Assembly: GCA_965196985.1 (NCBI GenBank)
Contig: CBDALO010000043.1
Span: 119,827 to 183,826, forward strand
Direction: 5' to 3'
DNA from: 2-12-FULL-35-23 sp965196985
Lineage (GTDB): Bacteria; Pseudomonadota; Gammaproteobacteria; UBA12402
Length of the DNA stretch: 64,000 bases
Below are positions 43,875-54,325 of the stretch, one piece after another; the stretch's first letter is position 1; every line of letters begins with the position of its first letter. Under the pieces are notes generated by a model. It was not told the DNA's origin and ran no database searches. It was given only the letters and a program-made list of their open reading frames with translations. The translations under genes and the position numbers were made by a program.

Positions 43875-43954
43875 GAGGTGTTCAAAATCGGTGAGTTAAA
43901 AAATCATGGGTTAACACACGAGTGCTAAAAAGAGGTTTGGTTAAAACAAAATGC

Positions 43955-44680
43955 TTACGAAGCTGGCCATGTAATGTTTTCTAAGTACACCCGTAATTGG
44001 CTGCCATTGGAAAACTGCTGTCGAATCAAAGTGTGCTTACGACCTAAAATAATGCGCTTGACCTGTTGAGGTAAACTCGCGTAGTAAGACTTACCACCCA
44101 AGAGGTCATAGAGCACGGCAATCAGATCAATCATGTCTTGTTGGATTCTGGCTTTTGTGCTGCGACCAAAGTGCAACACATCAATGAAATTAACCTCAAA
44201 GCTTAAGCCGTGTTTTTTCATTAAGATATTATTGAGATGGATGTCACCGTGGTATTCACCTTGCAAGTGAATTTGTTCGACTCCTTTGGTAATCGCATAA
44301 AAGAGGTGCAAGGCTTCAAACACAGGTAGACGTTTCTCGTTCTGTCTCGCTAAATACTCTGAGAGCATCTCCCCATCAATAAAATCAGCAATAAGAAAAT
44401 CAACGGTCTTTTTTTTAAAGACTAAGGTATCTAAATGGTGATACTTAATGACAATCGGGCAATGCTGTAGAGCATGGAGTTTTTTTGCGTACTCAACAGG
44501 CGGTACTGAGTGTTTCGTGTAGCGATGTGGGTAAAACAATTTAGCTGCTCGAATAATGCCAGTTGTCAGTTCTTCAACCTTGTAAACTTCGCCTTCCCAT
44601 CCTTGCCCTAAAAAACTAATCACGCGATACTTTTTACCGAGCATTCGCCCCGAAGGAAAATCATAGCGCGTTGTTTTCAT
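43955..44680 (-). CDS. Protein-kinase-like protein
   Basis: 241 residues: glycine loop LGQGWEGEVYKV, a Lys in RAAKLFY, catalytic loop EYHGDIHLNNIL (HGD in place of HRD), and IDV at the DFG position. It is short, lacking much of the C-lobe (about residue 200 onwards). Probably a small Ser/Thr or small-molecule kinase. It ends the two-gene set with the ATP-grasp gene 21 bp upstream, and the pair may act on a common substrate. Confidence 0.78.
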   Translation of the reverse strand: MKTTRYDFPSGRMLGKKYRVISFLGQGWEGEVYKVEELTTGIIRAAKLFYPHRYTKHSVPPVEYAKKLHALQHCPIVIKYHHLDTLVFKKKTVDFLIADFIDGEMLSEYLARQNEKRLPVFEALHLFYAITKGVEQIHLQGEYHGDIHLNNILMKKHGLSFEVNFIDVLHFGRSTKARIQQDMIDLIAVLYDLLGGKSYYASLPQQVKRIILGRKHTLIRQQFSNGSQLRVYLENITWPAS

Positions 44681-44701
44681 GGATGACGACTCACTGGTTG
44701 G

Positions 44702-45613
44702 TTAGGCGGTAATTCTGCCACTGACTTTAACGGTAATGTAATCAAGAATTTGCTCGGCAATGGTTTCACCAACCACCAGCTCTAAGCCTTTAAAGCCAGG
44801 GGATGAATTGGCCTCACAGATTTTATACCCCTCCTCATCAAACAATAAATCAATACCTGCAATATCAAGGTTAACCAGTCGTGCAGTTTCAGTGGCCAGC
44901 CACTCAATTTCAGGAGTTAGCGCAAAGGACTCTACTTGGCCACCGCGAGAAAAGTTCGCCTTAAAGCTTGTTTCCGAGTAACGCTTCATGCAGCCAATGA
45001 CACGACCACCAAGCACAAAGACCCGTAAATCACGACCTCGACTGTTGCTGACAAACTCTTGCAAGATGATGTTTGGCTTAGTGTGCTGACTATCGATTAA
45101 CCCCATGAGATCGCTAAATTGTTCAGGTGAATCACACAAATAAACACCCTTCCCTTCGGTACCGGTTAAGTTCTTCACAATCACGGGGAAGCCAAGCTCA
45201 CGTTTGACCAGCTCGCTGTCTACGGGAAATTTAACCAGCATCGTTTTAGGCGAGGGCAGATTGCTTTGCGCTAAAAGCTGATGGATGTGTAATTTATCTT
45301 TGACAATCTCGATGGTTTCAGAAGAGTTACACGAGTACACATTTAATCGTTCCAATTGCCGAATAACTGCCAAGGCAAAATACGGTGTGTTAGCACCAAT
45401 TCGAGGAATTAAGAAGTCAGGCAGCGGGGTTGGTTCACCATCGACCAAAATGCTTTTGCGGTCATCTCTGGTCACCACGAGCTCAAACTGCTCAGGGCTA
45501 TACACTGTTAGATCAATCCCTTTTTGTTGGCCAGCCTGTAACAGGCGATTGATCCCGTAGGCATTCGTACCGAGGTCTGCTTGTTTTTTGGAGTACAGGA
45601 TCCAGCCTTTCAT
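44702..45613 (-). CDS. RimK-like ATP-grasp ligase
   Basis: 303 residues: N-terminal preATP-grasp domain (WILYSKKQADLGTNAYGINRLLQAG..., DFLIPRIGANTPYFALAVIRQLE), ATP-grasp core (FPVIVKNLTGTEGKGVYLCDS, IILQEFVSNSRGRDLRVFVLGGRVIGCMKR, and EANSSPGFKGLE, which supplies the metal-binding Glu/Asn). Similar to RimK and related amino-acid ligases, which add glutamate or other residues to a protein or peptide. Substrate unknown. Followed by the kinase-like gene. Confidence 0.85.
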   Translation of the reverse strand: MKGWILYSKKQADLGTNAYGINRLLQAGQQKGIDLTVYSPEQFELVVTRDDRKSILVDGEPTPLPDFLIPRIGANTPYFALAVIRQLERLNVYSCNSSETIEIVKDKLHIHQLLAQSNLPSPKTMLVKFPVDSELVKRELGFPVIVKNLTGTEGKGVYLCDSPEQFSDLMGLIDSQHTKPNIILQEFVSNSRGRDLRVFVLGGRVIGCMKRYSETSFKANFSRGGQVESFALTPEIEWLATETARLVNLDIAGIDLLFDEEGYKICEANSSPGFKGLELVVGETIAEQILDYITVKVSGRITA

Positions 45614-45903
45614 GCGCCATTACCTTTGTGTAAAAGGGAGCATTATTTCCTTGCTCAACCTAAAAAGCTACGATTATTTTCAGTCTGACGCTAAAAAAAA
45701 GGGCGGGGATTGACTTGGTCTATTTTACGTGAAATTCTCTAGGCATCACGGCCTAGCCACAGTAAAATAGCGCACTATTTAGGACTGATTGCTGGCTAGC
45801 TTGAAAGAGACCAGATCAACAACCGCAATCGTCATCACACCTGTTTTGTGTGGTGGCCTGTGAGCCACTTAGTTCTGCAAGGTCATTGATGTAAGGACGA
45901 CAA
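45614..45903 (+). other. Intergenic region upstream of Rpn pseudogene and ATP-grasp gene
   Basis: 290 bp without genes. It holds a TTTTACGTGAAATT / AGTAAAATAGCGCACTATTT stretch and a hairpin-prone CCACACAAAACAGGTGTGATGACG-like segment; divergent promoters for the flanking genes are likely, but I cannot place them with confidence. Confidence 0.3.
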
Positions 45904-46866
45904 ATGAAGAGTAAACACGCCATTAAGCATCACGATCTTTTCTTTAAAAGCTCCCTTTAGGACATCGAGATCGCCAAGGATTTTTTTAAGGCGCACTTGC
46001 CTAAAAAAATCCAAAAGATGATTGACTGGGAAACACTGCATTTAGAAAACGATAGCTTCATCGAAGAAGATTTCCAAACTGCGTTTACGGATGTACTCTA
46101 CCAAGTGAAGCTCAAAAAACAGTACGGTAAAGAGCAGATTTTTTTATACATTTTGAGTGAGCACCAATCCACCCCTGACCCCTTAATGGCATTTAGACTG
46201 TGGTATTATCGTTGCAAAATCTGGGATCGGTTTTTAAAACAAATTGACAAAAAAGAGCAAAGCGACACACTTAAACTGCCATTAATTCTTAATTTGGTTT
46301 TCTACAATGGTAAACAAAAACCCTACCCGTACACGCTCAATTTCTTCGACTTGTTTGAGGATGCGGCACTCGCCCAAGAGCTTTACAATGCCCCTGCCCC
46401 ATTGATTGATTTATCGGTCATACCGGATGATGAGCTATTAACGCATGGGCATGTGGCTGCCATGGAGCTATGCCACAAGCACGCGTATAGCCGTGATCTT
46501 ATACCAATTATTAAAGCGTTAATTCAGCATGACTTGCTACAATTAATCAAAACACTTGATGGTGGAAAACACATTTCTAGACTGGTAAAATATGCGCTAG
46601 AGTATGAGAAAGACAACTATGGTAGTGAAATTGTCACGCTTTTAGCTGACGCACTACCAGATATGAAGGAGACGATTATGTCTGCAGCAGATCAATTACG
46701 GCAAGAAGGCCATAACCGAGGGATGCAACAAGGAATGCAACAAGAAAAAATTTCCATTGCTTCAAATCTATTGAAAGAGGGATTAGGTGAAGACCTTGTG
46801 ACTAAGGCTACTGGTCTAGATACAACAACGCTAGCTAATCTAAAAAAAGAAATTGCAAAGCAGTAA
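45904..46866 (+). pseudogene. Rpn-family recombination-promoting nuclease with in-frame stop
   Basis: Starts MKSKHAIKHHDLFFKSSL, then TAG (45958-45960), then DIEIAKDFFKAHLPKKI... in the same frame to 46866 (the downstream piece is open from an ATG at 45997). Family hallmarks are HDLFFKS, SFIEEDFQTAFTDVLYQVKLK, ILSEHQSTPDPLMAFRLWYY, the PD-(D/E)xK core of Rpn/transposase_31 proteins, and a QEGHNRGMQQGMQQEK tail. The stop removes the first 18 residues; reinitiation at 45997 would lose part of the nuclease core. Confidence 0.8.
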
Positions 46867-46930
46867 GTTAGATATAACTTTTAGAGAGGTATAAGCGGTC
46901 AAGTTGTTCTAAATCGTCACTTAAAACACG

Positions 46931-48553
46931 CTACTGATCACCCGGTAGCTCTGGTAAGCCAAGCTCTTTTAAAAAAGTATTATGCTTTTTTAAAGCAGTA
47001 GAAATATCGCTTTCTATGTTATGTAGCTTTTTATTAACCTCAGCTAAATCAATTTCTTTTTCTGGTTCTGCGGTACTCACATAACGAGAGATGTTGAGAT
47101 TATAGTTATTCTTTTCTATTATCTCTTGCATAGACACTCTACGCGAGTAGCGATCTTCTTCTTGACGAAATTGGTAGGTCGAAATAATCTTTTCTATATC
47201 TTGAGTTCTTAATTTATTTTGTCGCTTGCCTTTCTCAAAGTGCTCACTTGCGTTAATAAAGAGTATATCATCAGGTTTTTTACATTTTTTAAGAATGACT
47301 ATACAAACAGGAATACCTGTTGAGTAAAACAAGTTTGACGGCAGCCCTATTACTGAGTCAATACTTCCATCATCTAAAAGTTTTTTTCGTATGCGTTGCT
47401 CTGCTCCACCTCGGAACAAAACACCGTGCGGCATGATAATTGCCATTGTTCCATCATCCTTAAGGTAATGAAAGCCATGCAATAAGAAAGCAAAGTCAGC
47501 GGCTGACTTAGGTGCTAACCCGTATTGCTTGAAACGAATGTCATCAGCGTACATATCAAGAGGTTCCCACCTTAAGCTAAAAGGTGGATTAGCCACTATT
47601 GCATCAAAATAGGGTTTTTTAGCGGGATTGGTTTCACGCAGCATCTCCCAATCATTCTTTAATGTATCACCATGAAAAATCTCAAACTCTGAATCTTTTA
47701 GCCCATGCAAGAGCATGTTCATACGAGCTAAGTTAAAGGTAGTGATATTGCTTTCTTGACCATATATTTTTCCAATACCATGATCGCCTAGCTGGTGACG
47801 TACATTCAAAAGTAATGAGCCTGATCCACAAGCAAAATCAAGGATACTTTCCAGGTATTTCTTTTTACCAGCTGATGGATCCTGACTATCTAGCACAACG
47901 ATCCGAGAAAGAATGGTTGAGATTTGCTGAGGGGTATAAAACTCACCTGCTTTTTTACCACCACCGGCTGCAAACTGCCCTATAAGGTATTCATAGGCAT
48001 CGCCTAATGTATCTTGATCGGTTGAAAATTCAGCGAGCCCATCAGCGATCTTACTAATGATCGCACATAATTTATCGTTTCGATCTACAGGGCGTTTACC
48101 TAGTTTTTCGGAATTAAGATTGATTTCAGAAAATAAGCCTTGGAAGGTGCTTTGGAAGGATTCGTTTTCAATGTAATTAAAACCATCCTCTAGTGTTTTA
48201 AGCAGTTCTTTGTTATGGGTTCGTGCCAGTTCGGCAATATTGCCCCACAAGTAATTAGGTTTGATAACATAATGCATGCGTCTTCGCATGACTCTCTCAA
48301 ATTCTTTAACATCAGTCTTTGAGCTTTGCTCATACCAATACTGTAGTGGTGTAATATTATCCAAGCATGAAACTTGAGGATACTCCTCACCAAGCTCGTT
48401 TTTAGCTGCTTCTTCATAATTATCGGATAAATAACGTAAAAATAAAAAGGATAACATGTAATCCCTAAAGTCATCCGCATTCATTGCACCGCGTAACTTA
48501 TCGGCGATTGCCCAAAGAATCTTACCGAGCTTTTTTTGCTGTTCTTCAGTCAT
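46931..48553 (-). CDS. hsdM: Type I restriction-modification methyltransferase subunit HsdM
   Basis: 540 residues. N-terminal HsdM_N (TEEQQKKLGKILWAIADKLRGAMNADDFRDYMLSFLFLRYL), SAM motif I ILDFACGSGSLLLNV, motif IV ANPPFSLRW. The gene ends the hsd operon and follows the ATPase gene by 4 nt. HsdM with HsdS methylates adenine at the bipartite target. Confidence 0.95.
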   Translation of the reverse strand: MTEEQQKKLGKILWAIADKLRGAMNADDFRDYMLSFLFLRYLSDNYEEAAKNELGEEYPQVSCLDNITPLQYWYEQSSKTDVKEFERVMRRRMHYVIKPNYLWGNIAELARTHNKELLKTLEDGFNYIENESFQSTFQGLFSEINLNSEKLGKRPVDRNDKLCAIISKIADGLAEFSTDQDTLGDAYEYLIGQFAAGGGKKAGEFYTPQQISTILSRIVVLDSQDPSAGKKKYLESILDFACGSGSLLLNVRHQLGDHGIGKIYGQESNITTFNLARMNMLLHGLKDSEFEIFHGDTLKNDWEMLRETNPAKKPYFDAIVANPPFSLRWEPLDMYADDIRFKQYGLAPKSAADFAFLLHGFHYLKDDGTMAIIMPHGVLFRGGAEQRIRKKLLDDGSIDSVIGLPSNLFYSTGIPVCIVILKKCKKPDDILFINASEHFEKGKRQNKLRTQDIEKIISTYQFRQEEDRYSRRVSMQEIIEKNNYNLNISRYVSTAEPEKEIDLAEVNKKLHNIESDISTALKKHNTFLKELGLPELPGDQ

Positions 48554-48557
48554 ATTG

Positions 48558-49674
48558 TTAATCCTCTTGCTTTTGTTCTGCTAACGCTGAAAATATCTCA
48601 TCGTTAAAGTCATAATTCTGTAAAAAGTCATTCAATATCTGCCTGAAAAACTCTTTGTTTTCTTGCAACATTTGTTGCGGCTCATAAAGTGAATAATTGC
48701 CGTGGTTAAGGATATTGATCAGGCGAGTATGTAATAAACCCTCTTTGTCATCATTGTCTTTCTTAATACAATGAGCAAAGCCATTATAGCCATGAAAGCT
48801 CGCAGTTTTTTCCAGAATAATTCTAAGCATATTAAAGTGGTAGGTATACAAATCGCCAGATTCAGCAGCTTGCTGCAACTCTACCAACATGGCTACGTGA
48901 TAAAAAAAGGGGGTATCACCAGTATATTTTAATTCATAGGTTTCATCTTTCTTGTTCTTGCTTAAAAATAACGTTTTTACTAATTTTTTTTCACTTTTTA
49001 GCTCATTACAAAGTACGTTAAAAAATAGCGTGTGATGTGAGGAAATCACTGTTTTTAGTGAATGTTTCTCATTCTTAAGAAGTTGTGCTAAGTGATGCGC
49101 GACTGCCACCGCGTTATTTTCATCTAATGATGAAATAGGATCATCAATATAGATATACTTAACCCAGCTATAGGCTTCAATATCTTTATCCATCGCTAAT
49201 TGAACAACAGCTAAGAAAAAGCACCAAATAAACATATTTTCTTCGCCACGTGAAACCTTGATGCTATCAAAATACTCTAAGGTCTTTCCGTTGTTCACTT
49301 CCCTTGAAAAACGAACCTGCCAATTATTTGTATCTATTTTAAAGTCAAAGTCAGCATATCTATTAAGAAATGGTCCTAATCCTGTTATCCATTTCCAGTT
49401 CTTCAAAGCCAGAAAAAAAACTAGAGTTTGAGTTAAGCTTTAAAACACGGTCACAATCACCCTCAAGATCATTGTCCCAATAAAACAAATCTTCAGTGAA
49501 CGCATTAAAATACAAGGTATCACGCTTATCATTTTGCTTGCCATATGCTTTAAAAGACATAGAAAGCCGTGTTTTGCCTGTGCCATTATAGGCAAAAAGC
49601 AGAATATACTTTTTTTTCTGCAATATACCCCGTAGGTGAGCTGCTACCTCTCTCAATGAATCGAAACGGGTCAT
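48558..49674 (-). pseudogene. PrrC/RloC-like ATPase in hsd locus, frameshifted
   Basis: The N-terminal part (49674-49363) has Walker A LFAYNGTGKTRLS; the C-terminal part (49406-48558) has the ABC signature region KVSRGEENMFIWCFF, Walker B YIYIDDPISSLDENNA and a switch His (VISSHHTLFF). The two are in different phases; around 49380 the natural reading NRIR-PFLNRYADFDF needs one base fewer, so a single-base insertion is likely. AAA_13-like ATPases with this layout inside a type I locus are typically anticodon nucleases of the PrrC type; the C-terminus has an R-x3-E (RIILE) and a later NHG that could be the nuclease triad. It overlaps hsdS by 4 nt. Confidence 0.7.
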
Positions 49675-50876
49675 TTCCCCACCTCATTCACTGAAGGAAA
49701 TAACTGCTGCATGAGTCCTTTTTTATGCTCTTCTAGTGTCTCGACTTTCTGAGACTCGGATTTTATCAGCTCATCAAGTGAGGTAAGGCAATCGGCTATT
49801 TTTTGTTGTTCTTTAGAGGATAGTGGCAATGCAATAGGAATCTCTTTCAGTTTACTGAGTGTTAGTTTTGGCGGCGCAGCACCTGTAACAAAACAGCTTA
49901 AGTCTAGTTTTATTAAATAGTTTTCAAAAAAATAAGGGTTAACATGAATTGGTCTAATAACATGTGCATGATTGTTTACCCAAATTTTTCCAGACACAAT
50001 AAAAGCAGTCTTATCGTATGCTCCCCACTTTGCCCCATCTTCGCCAACTAGTATTAGCAACTCATCAAAAATAAAGCTATCAACATAATCTACTATACCA
50101 CTAGCTCCATAGTATGGGTATATACCTTTTTTTCTCTTACTACTAGAAATTGGTTTTCTACGATTATTCAGTATTTCACACAGATCTATTAATGAATATA
50201 TAGTCCATTTATCTACTTCTGTGAATTCAGGAAAACGAAGCTGAGGCAGGCTATTCCCATCTACTGGAAATAGCTTTTGCATTAACCCTTTTTTATGCTC
50301 TTTTAGTGTCTCGACTTTCTGAGACTCGGATTTTATCAGCTCATCAAGTGAGGTAAGGCAATCGGCTATTTTTTGTTGTTCTTTTGATTTGGGTATTGCT
50401 ATTATTATTTCTGATAAATAACTAGAGTTAATAGCAGGATAGTTTGATCCTGTACTGTTATCTAAAACGCTGTTAACAAATTTATCATTATGAATATAGT
50501 GATATAGGTATCCATTTGATTCATGCGCTCTTAACTGAGCATAACCAGTTGATGCAACGTATTCGAGATTATCATTCGATTGAAAAAAATAATTATTTTT
50601 TTGATATGGTCTAACCATCTGAAAAATGATATCTCCAACTTTCAAAATCCTTTGGGCTCTACTTGGCGCATCTTTAAGTAAGATTATATTCTTCTTTACC
50701 AATACTCCTGACTGAACCGACTCAAGATCAACATATACAAACTTAATTGGTAATTTATTATTTGTTGGGTTTATCTTACACACCTGAATTAGTTTCTTAC
50801 GTTCCCACTCACCCGCATCCTTAAATTCAGGAAAACGAAGCCTGGGAACAATACGATTTTTTTTTTGGTTACTCAT
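49671..50876 (-). CDS. hsdS: Type I restriction-modification specificity subunit HsdS
   Basis: 401 residues with two target-recognition domains, each followed by a matching helical spacer (KEQQKIADCLTSLDELIKSESQKVETLKEHKKGLMQKLFP and its near-repeat near the C-terminus), the usual half-and-half architecture. It overlaps hsdR by 8 nt and the ATPase gene by 4 nt. The near-perfect spacer repeat is a likely site for recombination that shuffles specificity. Confidence 0.95.
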   Translation of the reverse strand: MSNQKKNRIVPRLRFPEFKDAGEWERKKLIQVCKINPTNNKLPIKFVYVDLESVQSGVLVKKNIILLKDAPSRAQRILKVGDIIFQMVRPYQKNNYFFQSNDNLEYVASTGYAQLRAHESNGYLYHYIHNDKFVNSVLDNSTGSNYPAINSSYLSEIIIAIPKSKEQQKIADCLTSLDELIKSESQKVETLKEHKKGLMQKLFPVDGNSLPQLRFPEFTEVDKWTIYSLIDLCEILNNRRKPISSSKRKKGIYPYYGASGIVDYVDSFIFDELLILVGEDGAKWGAYDKTAFIVSGKIWVNNHAHVIRPIHVNPYFFENYLIKLDLSCFVTGAAPPKLTLSKLKEIPIALPLSSKEQQKIADCLTSLDELIKSESQKVETLEEHKKGLMQQLFPSVNEVGK

Positions 50877-53835
50877 ACGTGTTTAAACCTGATATTTCAC
50901 GACCATTGCTGTATTTTTTTAATAACGGGATTAGCTCTTCCATGAGTGAAAGTTTTTTCTTGGTTCTCTCCCGCCATCCTAAACCCAGGGGAGAAAGTAA
51001 GTGCGTCAGTTCTTCATCATCAAATACCTTTCTTCTTAGAATAGTATCTACAAAACCCTGTAGGGCTGCTGGTTCAAGTTTATTGTGCTTGGCAAGAATA
51101 GCTATTTCATTCTGGTGTTTATTCTTTTTAAAAGTCTCATATCCTTCATGAATTTGTTTTTCGGTAAGCCCCTCACCGACTTTTAAGGTGTTAATGTAAG
51201 CCTCAATATCATCAACATCATTCATGAACTTAGAATCTGATCGAATCAAGCCGATTAACTCATTGCGGGTTAATTTTTGTTTAGATCTCGTACCTTTTGA
51301 GTATCTGGCAATTAATTTCATGATATAGTCATAATCAATGAGTTCTGATGCAAAAAGGACAAATTCAAAGTCAAGATCTTCAACTTCACTGGAAGCATCC
51401 TTACCTTTTTTACCGTGATCAGATCTTAATCTTTCCGCAACTTCTAAGTAAGCTCCACGAAAACCTTGAAGCTGGTCTTTAGGAAGTAACGTGTTAATAG
51501 TTTGTTTTTGTTTCTCATTAAGATCCGTATATTGGTCAAGCTGTGTTTTAGCACGCTGAACTTCTTTGAAGAGATTAATAAATTGACTACGTGCAGCTTC
51601 CCCTTTTAGATTAGGCACATCTGAGGGTTTATTTTCTAACCCTTGTGACTCCATAAACTCAGCAAGCTTTTTGACCGAATCATCTAACGTTTCAATAACA
51701 GTTTCGGCAGGATCAACCAACCAGATTTTTTTAACCACTTCCGGCGAGCTTTCCCCAGAAAACAAAGCGATTGCATCACTGACCGCATCTTGCTGCTGGC
51801 GAAAATCTAAGATATTCCCATAAGGCTTCGTGTCATTAATAACACGATTAGTTCGTGAAAAGGCTTGGATTAAACGGTGATAGGTTAAGTTTCTATCAAC
51901 GTACAGAGTATTGAGAAACGGCGCATTAAACCCTGTCAGTAACATTTCAACAACAATCAGAATATCAATTTTCTGGTTATGAGGCAGATCACGGTTAGGA
52001 AACTCCTGAGATTTAACGCGGCTTTGCACATCACTGTAATACTGAGTAAACTCAGTAATTTTATGATTCGTTCCATACTTAGCATTATAATCTTCTATTA
52101 TCTGTATTAGTGCTTGTTTTTTCTTTTCAGGTTCTACTGTATTATCACGCCGCTCTTGATCGAGATCTTCTTGCATCTGCCTCACATCTTTATTTCCCTC
52201 CGCTGGAGGGGTGAAGACACACGCTATGTTTAATGGTTTAAATTCAGGATGAGTCGTTAATCGCGCTTCCTGTAGGTTTTTAAAAAGCTCGAAATACTCA
52301 ATTGCGTCATCAATTCCTGCGGTAACCAAAATCGCATTAAACTTTCTGCTAGCTGTAGCAGCATCATGTTTCTCAAAAATTGAGTTAATAATCGCTTTCT
52401 TAGTGATCGCTTGGCCTGGCTGAGGCGGATTCTTTCCCTTCGGTTTATAGTAGTCTAAGTGAAATTTGAGTACATTGCGGTCTTCAATAGCATGAGTAAT
52501 CGTATAGGCATGTAAAAGTCTCTCAAAAACATCCTTTGTGGTTTTAAGGGTTTTTTTCTCACCCTCTATTTTATAGGTTGATGAGTTTTGCTCAAAAATC
52601 GGCGTCCCCGTAAAACCAAAAAGCTGCGCGTTAGGGAAAAACTCCTTGATAGCCGCTTGGTTATCACCAAACTGTGATCGATGGCATTCATCAAAAATCA
52701 AGACAATCCGCTTATGACGAAGCGGCTCAAGCTGTTTTTTATAATTTTTCTTATTGCTACCACTTAAGGCTAATCCAAGCTTTTGAATGGTGGTGACAAT
52801 GACCTTATTAGAATAATCATCTGAAAGCAATCGGCTTACTAGATCTTCCGTGTGCGTGTTTCTGGTTACACAGCCCTCTTGAAAACGGTTGAACTCTTCA
52901 ACAGTTTGTTTGTCGAGATCTTTACGATCAACCACAAAAAGGCATTTTTCAATCTCAGGGTTTTCTTTGAGCAGTGTTGACGTTTTAAATGAAGTGAGCG
53001 TTTTACCACTACCAGTCGTATGCCAAATATAACCGTTACCACAGTTTGTGTGTACACAATCCATAATTGCCTTGACAGCATAGATTTGGTAGGGACGCAT
53101 AATCATTAGTTTTTGCTCACTATCGACCAAAACCATGTATCGACTAATCATTTGGCCAAGTGTACATTTTGCTAGGAACTTTTCAGTAAAGGTTTCCAGA
53201 TGTGTAATTTTTTTATTATCCTTGTCAGCAAATTGATACAAAGGAAGAAAACGTGTTTCAGCATCAAAACTAAAGTGTCGCTGATTGTTGTTAGCAAAGT
53301 ACCAAGTATCATGTTGGTTGCTCACAATAAAAATCTGTAAAAAACACATTAAGGTTCTGGTGTAACCGTTACCAATATCACTCTTATATTCGATAATTTG
53401 CTCCATAGCTCTGCTAGGACTAATTTGTTGGTTTTTTAGCTCAATCTGAACAACAGGAATGCCATTAATTAATAAGACCACGTCATAAACATGATGGGTA
53501 TAGTCAGTATTGAGTCGAACTTGGTTAATAACCTCAAAGGTATTTTTACACCAATCCTTTATGTTAACTAAGGTATAATGGAAGGGCGTGCCGTCATCAC
53601 GCTCAAAGTAATTATTTTCCCTTAATAATTGAGAAGCCTTGTAAGTATCTGCAGTGATCACTTGCTCAAGTAGTCGCTCAAACTCATTGTCAGTTAATCT
53701 AACGCGGTTAAGCGATTCAAACTGATCGCGAAAGTTTTTCTCAAGTAATGCTCTGTTATCAATATCAGATCTATAGCGATATTTCAGATCAATAAGCTTA
53801 TTGATTAACTCTTTCTCAATATCTCCTTCTTTCAC
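50869..53835 (-). CDS. hsdR: Type I restriction endonuclease subunit HsdR
   Basis: 988 residues with a GTG start. N-terminal nuclease core (YDVVLLINGIPVVQIELKN), Walker A WHTTGSGKTLTSFK, DEAD-like IFDECHRSQFG, LFGFTGTPIF, and later SF2 motifs (VVEMLLTGFNAP, LIQAFSRTNR). Full length for HsdR. First gene of the operon; translocates DNA and cuts unmethylated targets. Confidence 0.95.
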   Translation of the reverse strand: MKEGDIEKELINKLIDLKYRYRSDIDNRALLEKNFRDQFESLNRVRLTDNEFERLLEQVITADTYKASQLLRENNYFERDDGTPFHYTLVNIKDWCKNTFEVINQVRLNTDYTHHVYDVVLLINGIPVVQIELKNQQISPSRAMEQIIEYKSDIGNGYTRTLMCFLQIFIVSNQHDTWYFANNNQRHFSFDAETRFLPLYQFADKDNKKITHLETFTEKFLAKCTLGQMISRYMVLVDSEQKLMIMRPYQIYAVKAIMDCVHTNCGNGYIWHTTGSGKTLTSFKTSTLLKENPEIEKCLFVVDRKDLDKQTVEEFNRFQEGCVTRNTHTEDLVSRLLSDDYSNKVIVTTIQKLGLALSGSNKKNYKKQLEPLRHKRIVLIFDECHRSQFGDNQAAIKEFFPNAQLFGFTGTPIFEQNSSTYKIEGEKKTLKTTKDVFERLLHAYTITHAIEDRNVLKFHLDYYKPKGKNPPQPGQAITKKAIINSIFEKHDAATASRKFNAILVTAGIDDAIEYFELFKNLQEARLTTHPEFKPLNIACVFTPPAEGNKDVRQMQEDLDQERRDNTVEPEKKKQALIQIIEDYNAKYGTNHKITEFTQYYSDVQSRVKSQEFPNRDLPHNQKIDILIVVEMLLTGFNAPFLNTLYVDRNLTYHRLIQAFSRTNRVINDTKPYGNILDFRQQQDAVSDAIALFSGESSPEVVKKIWLVDPAETVIETLDDSVKKLAEFMESQGLENKPSDVPNLKGEAARSQFINLFKEVQRAKTQLDQYTDLNEKQKQTINTLLPKDQLQGFRGAYLEVAERLRSDHGKKGKDASSEVEDLDFEFVLFASELIDYDYIMKLIARYSKGTRSKQKLTRNELIGLIRSDSKFMNDVDDIEAYINTLKVGEGLTEKQIHEGYETFKKNKHQNEIAILAKHNKLEPAALQGFVDTILRRKVFDDEELTHLLSPLGLGWRERTKKKLSLMEELIPLLKKYSNGREISGLNTYE

Positions 53836-54009
53836 GTGTCCATTATCCTATTCAGTTTTGTTTAACTGCTGACAGCAGTATATTTGGGTGAAAATTCATA
53901 AGCGTGATTTTTCAGATATACTCCATTAACCAGACAATTCATTTTCAATATCTTTAGTTTTTTATTATACATAACTAACAAGTTAATATGATTTTTAACC
54001 TCGCCTTCT

Positions 54010-54324
54010 CTACAAATTTCCACTATTATCCTCTCGTTTTTGGTTATATATTCTTGCTATTTCCAACAAGTAACTCATTAGTTTATTATTTCTATCACTC
54101 AAAGCCCATGAATCTAGAATCATATGATCAAAGCCTGAAAGATTAGAATAGTAATAACCTATATCATATTTATGATCTTCAAGCAGGTGAAGTGTTTGTT
54201 TAAGCTTCACAAGTTGATGATGATTAGTATAGGTTTCAGTAGTTTTCTTTCCCGAAAGCCTATCGTCAATTTCCTGTAAGGAATGAGTAATTAAAAAAGA
54301 TAATTGATTCTTTATTTTTGTCAT
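54010..54324 (-). CDS. Probable immunity protein to the RHS toxin
   Basis: 104 residues from MTKIKNQLSFLITH; the AGGAGG ribosome site lies within the end of the RHS gene, and only 1 nt separates the RHS stop from this ATG. Charged, helical, with no signal peptide and no recognised family. A small gene immediately after a polymorphic RHS toxin is usually its cognate immunity gene; this is positional inference. Confidence 0.6.
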   Translation of the reverse strand: MTKIKNQLSFLITHSLQEIDDRLSGKKTTETYTNHHQLVKLKQTLHLLEDHKYDIGYYYSNLSGFDHMILDSWALSDRNNKLMSYLLEIARIYNQKREDNSGNL

Positions 54325-54325
54325 C

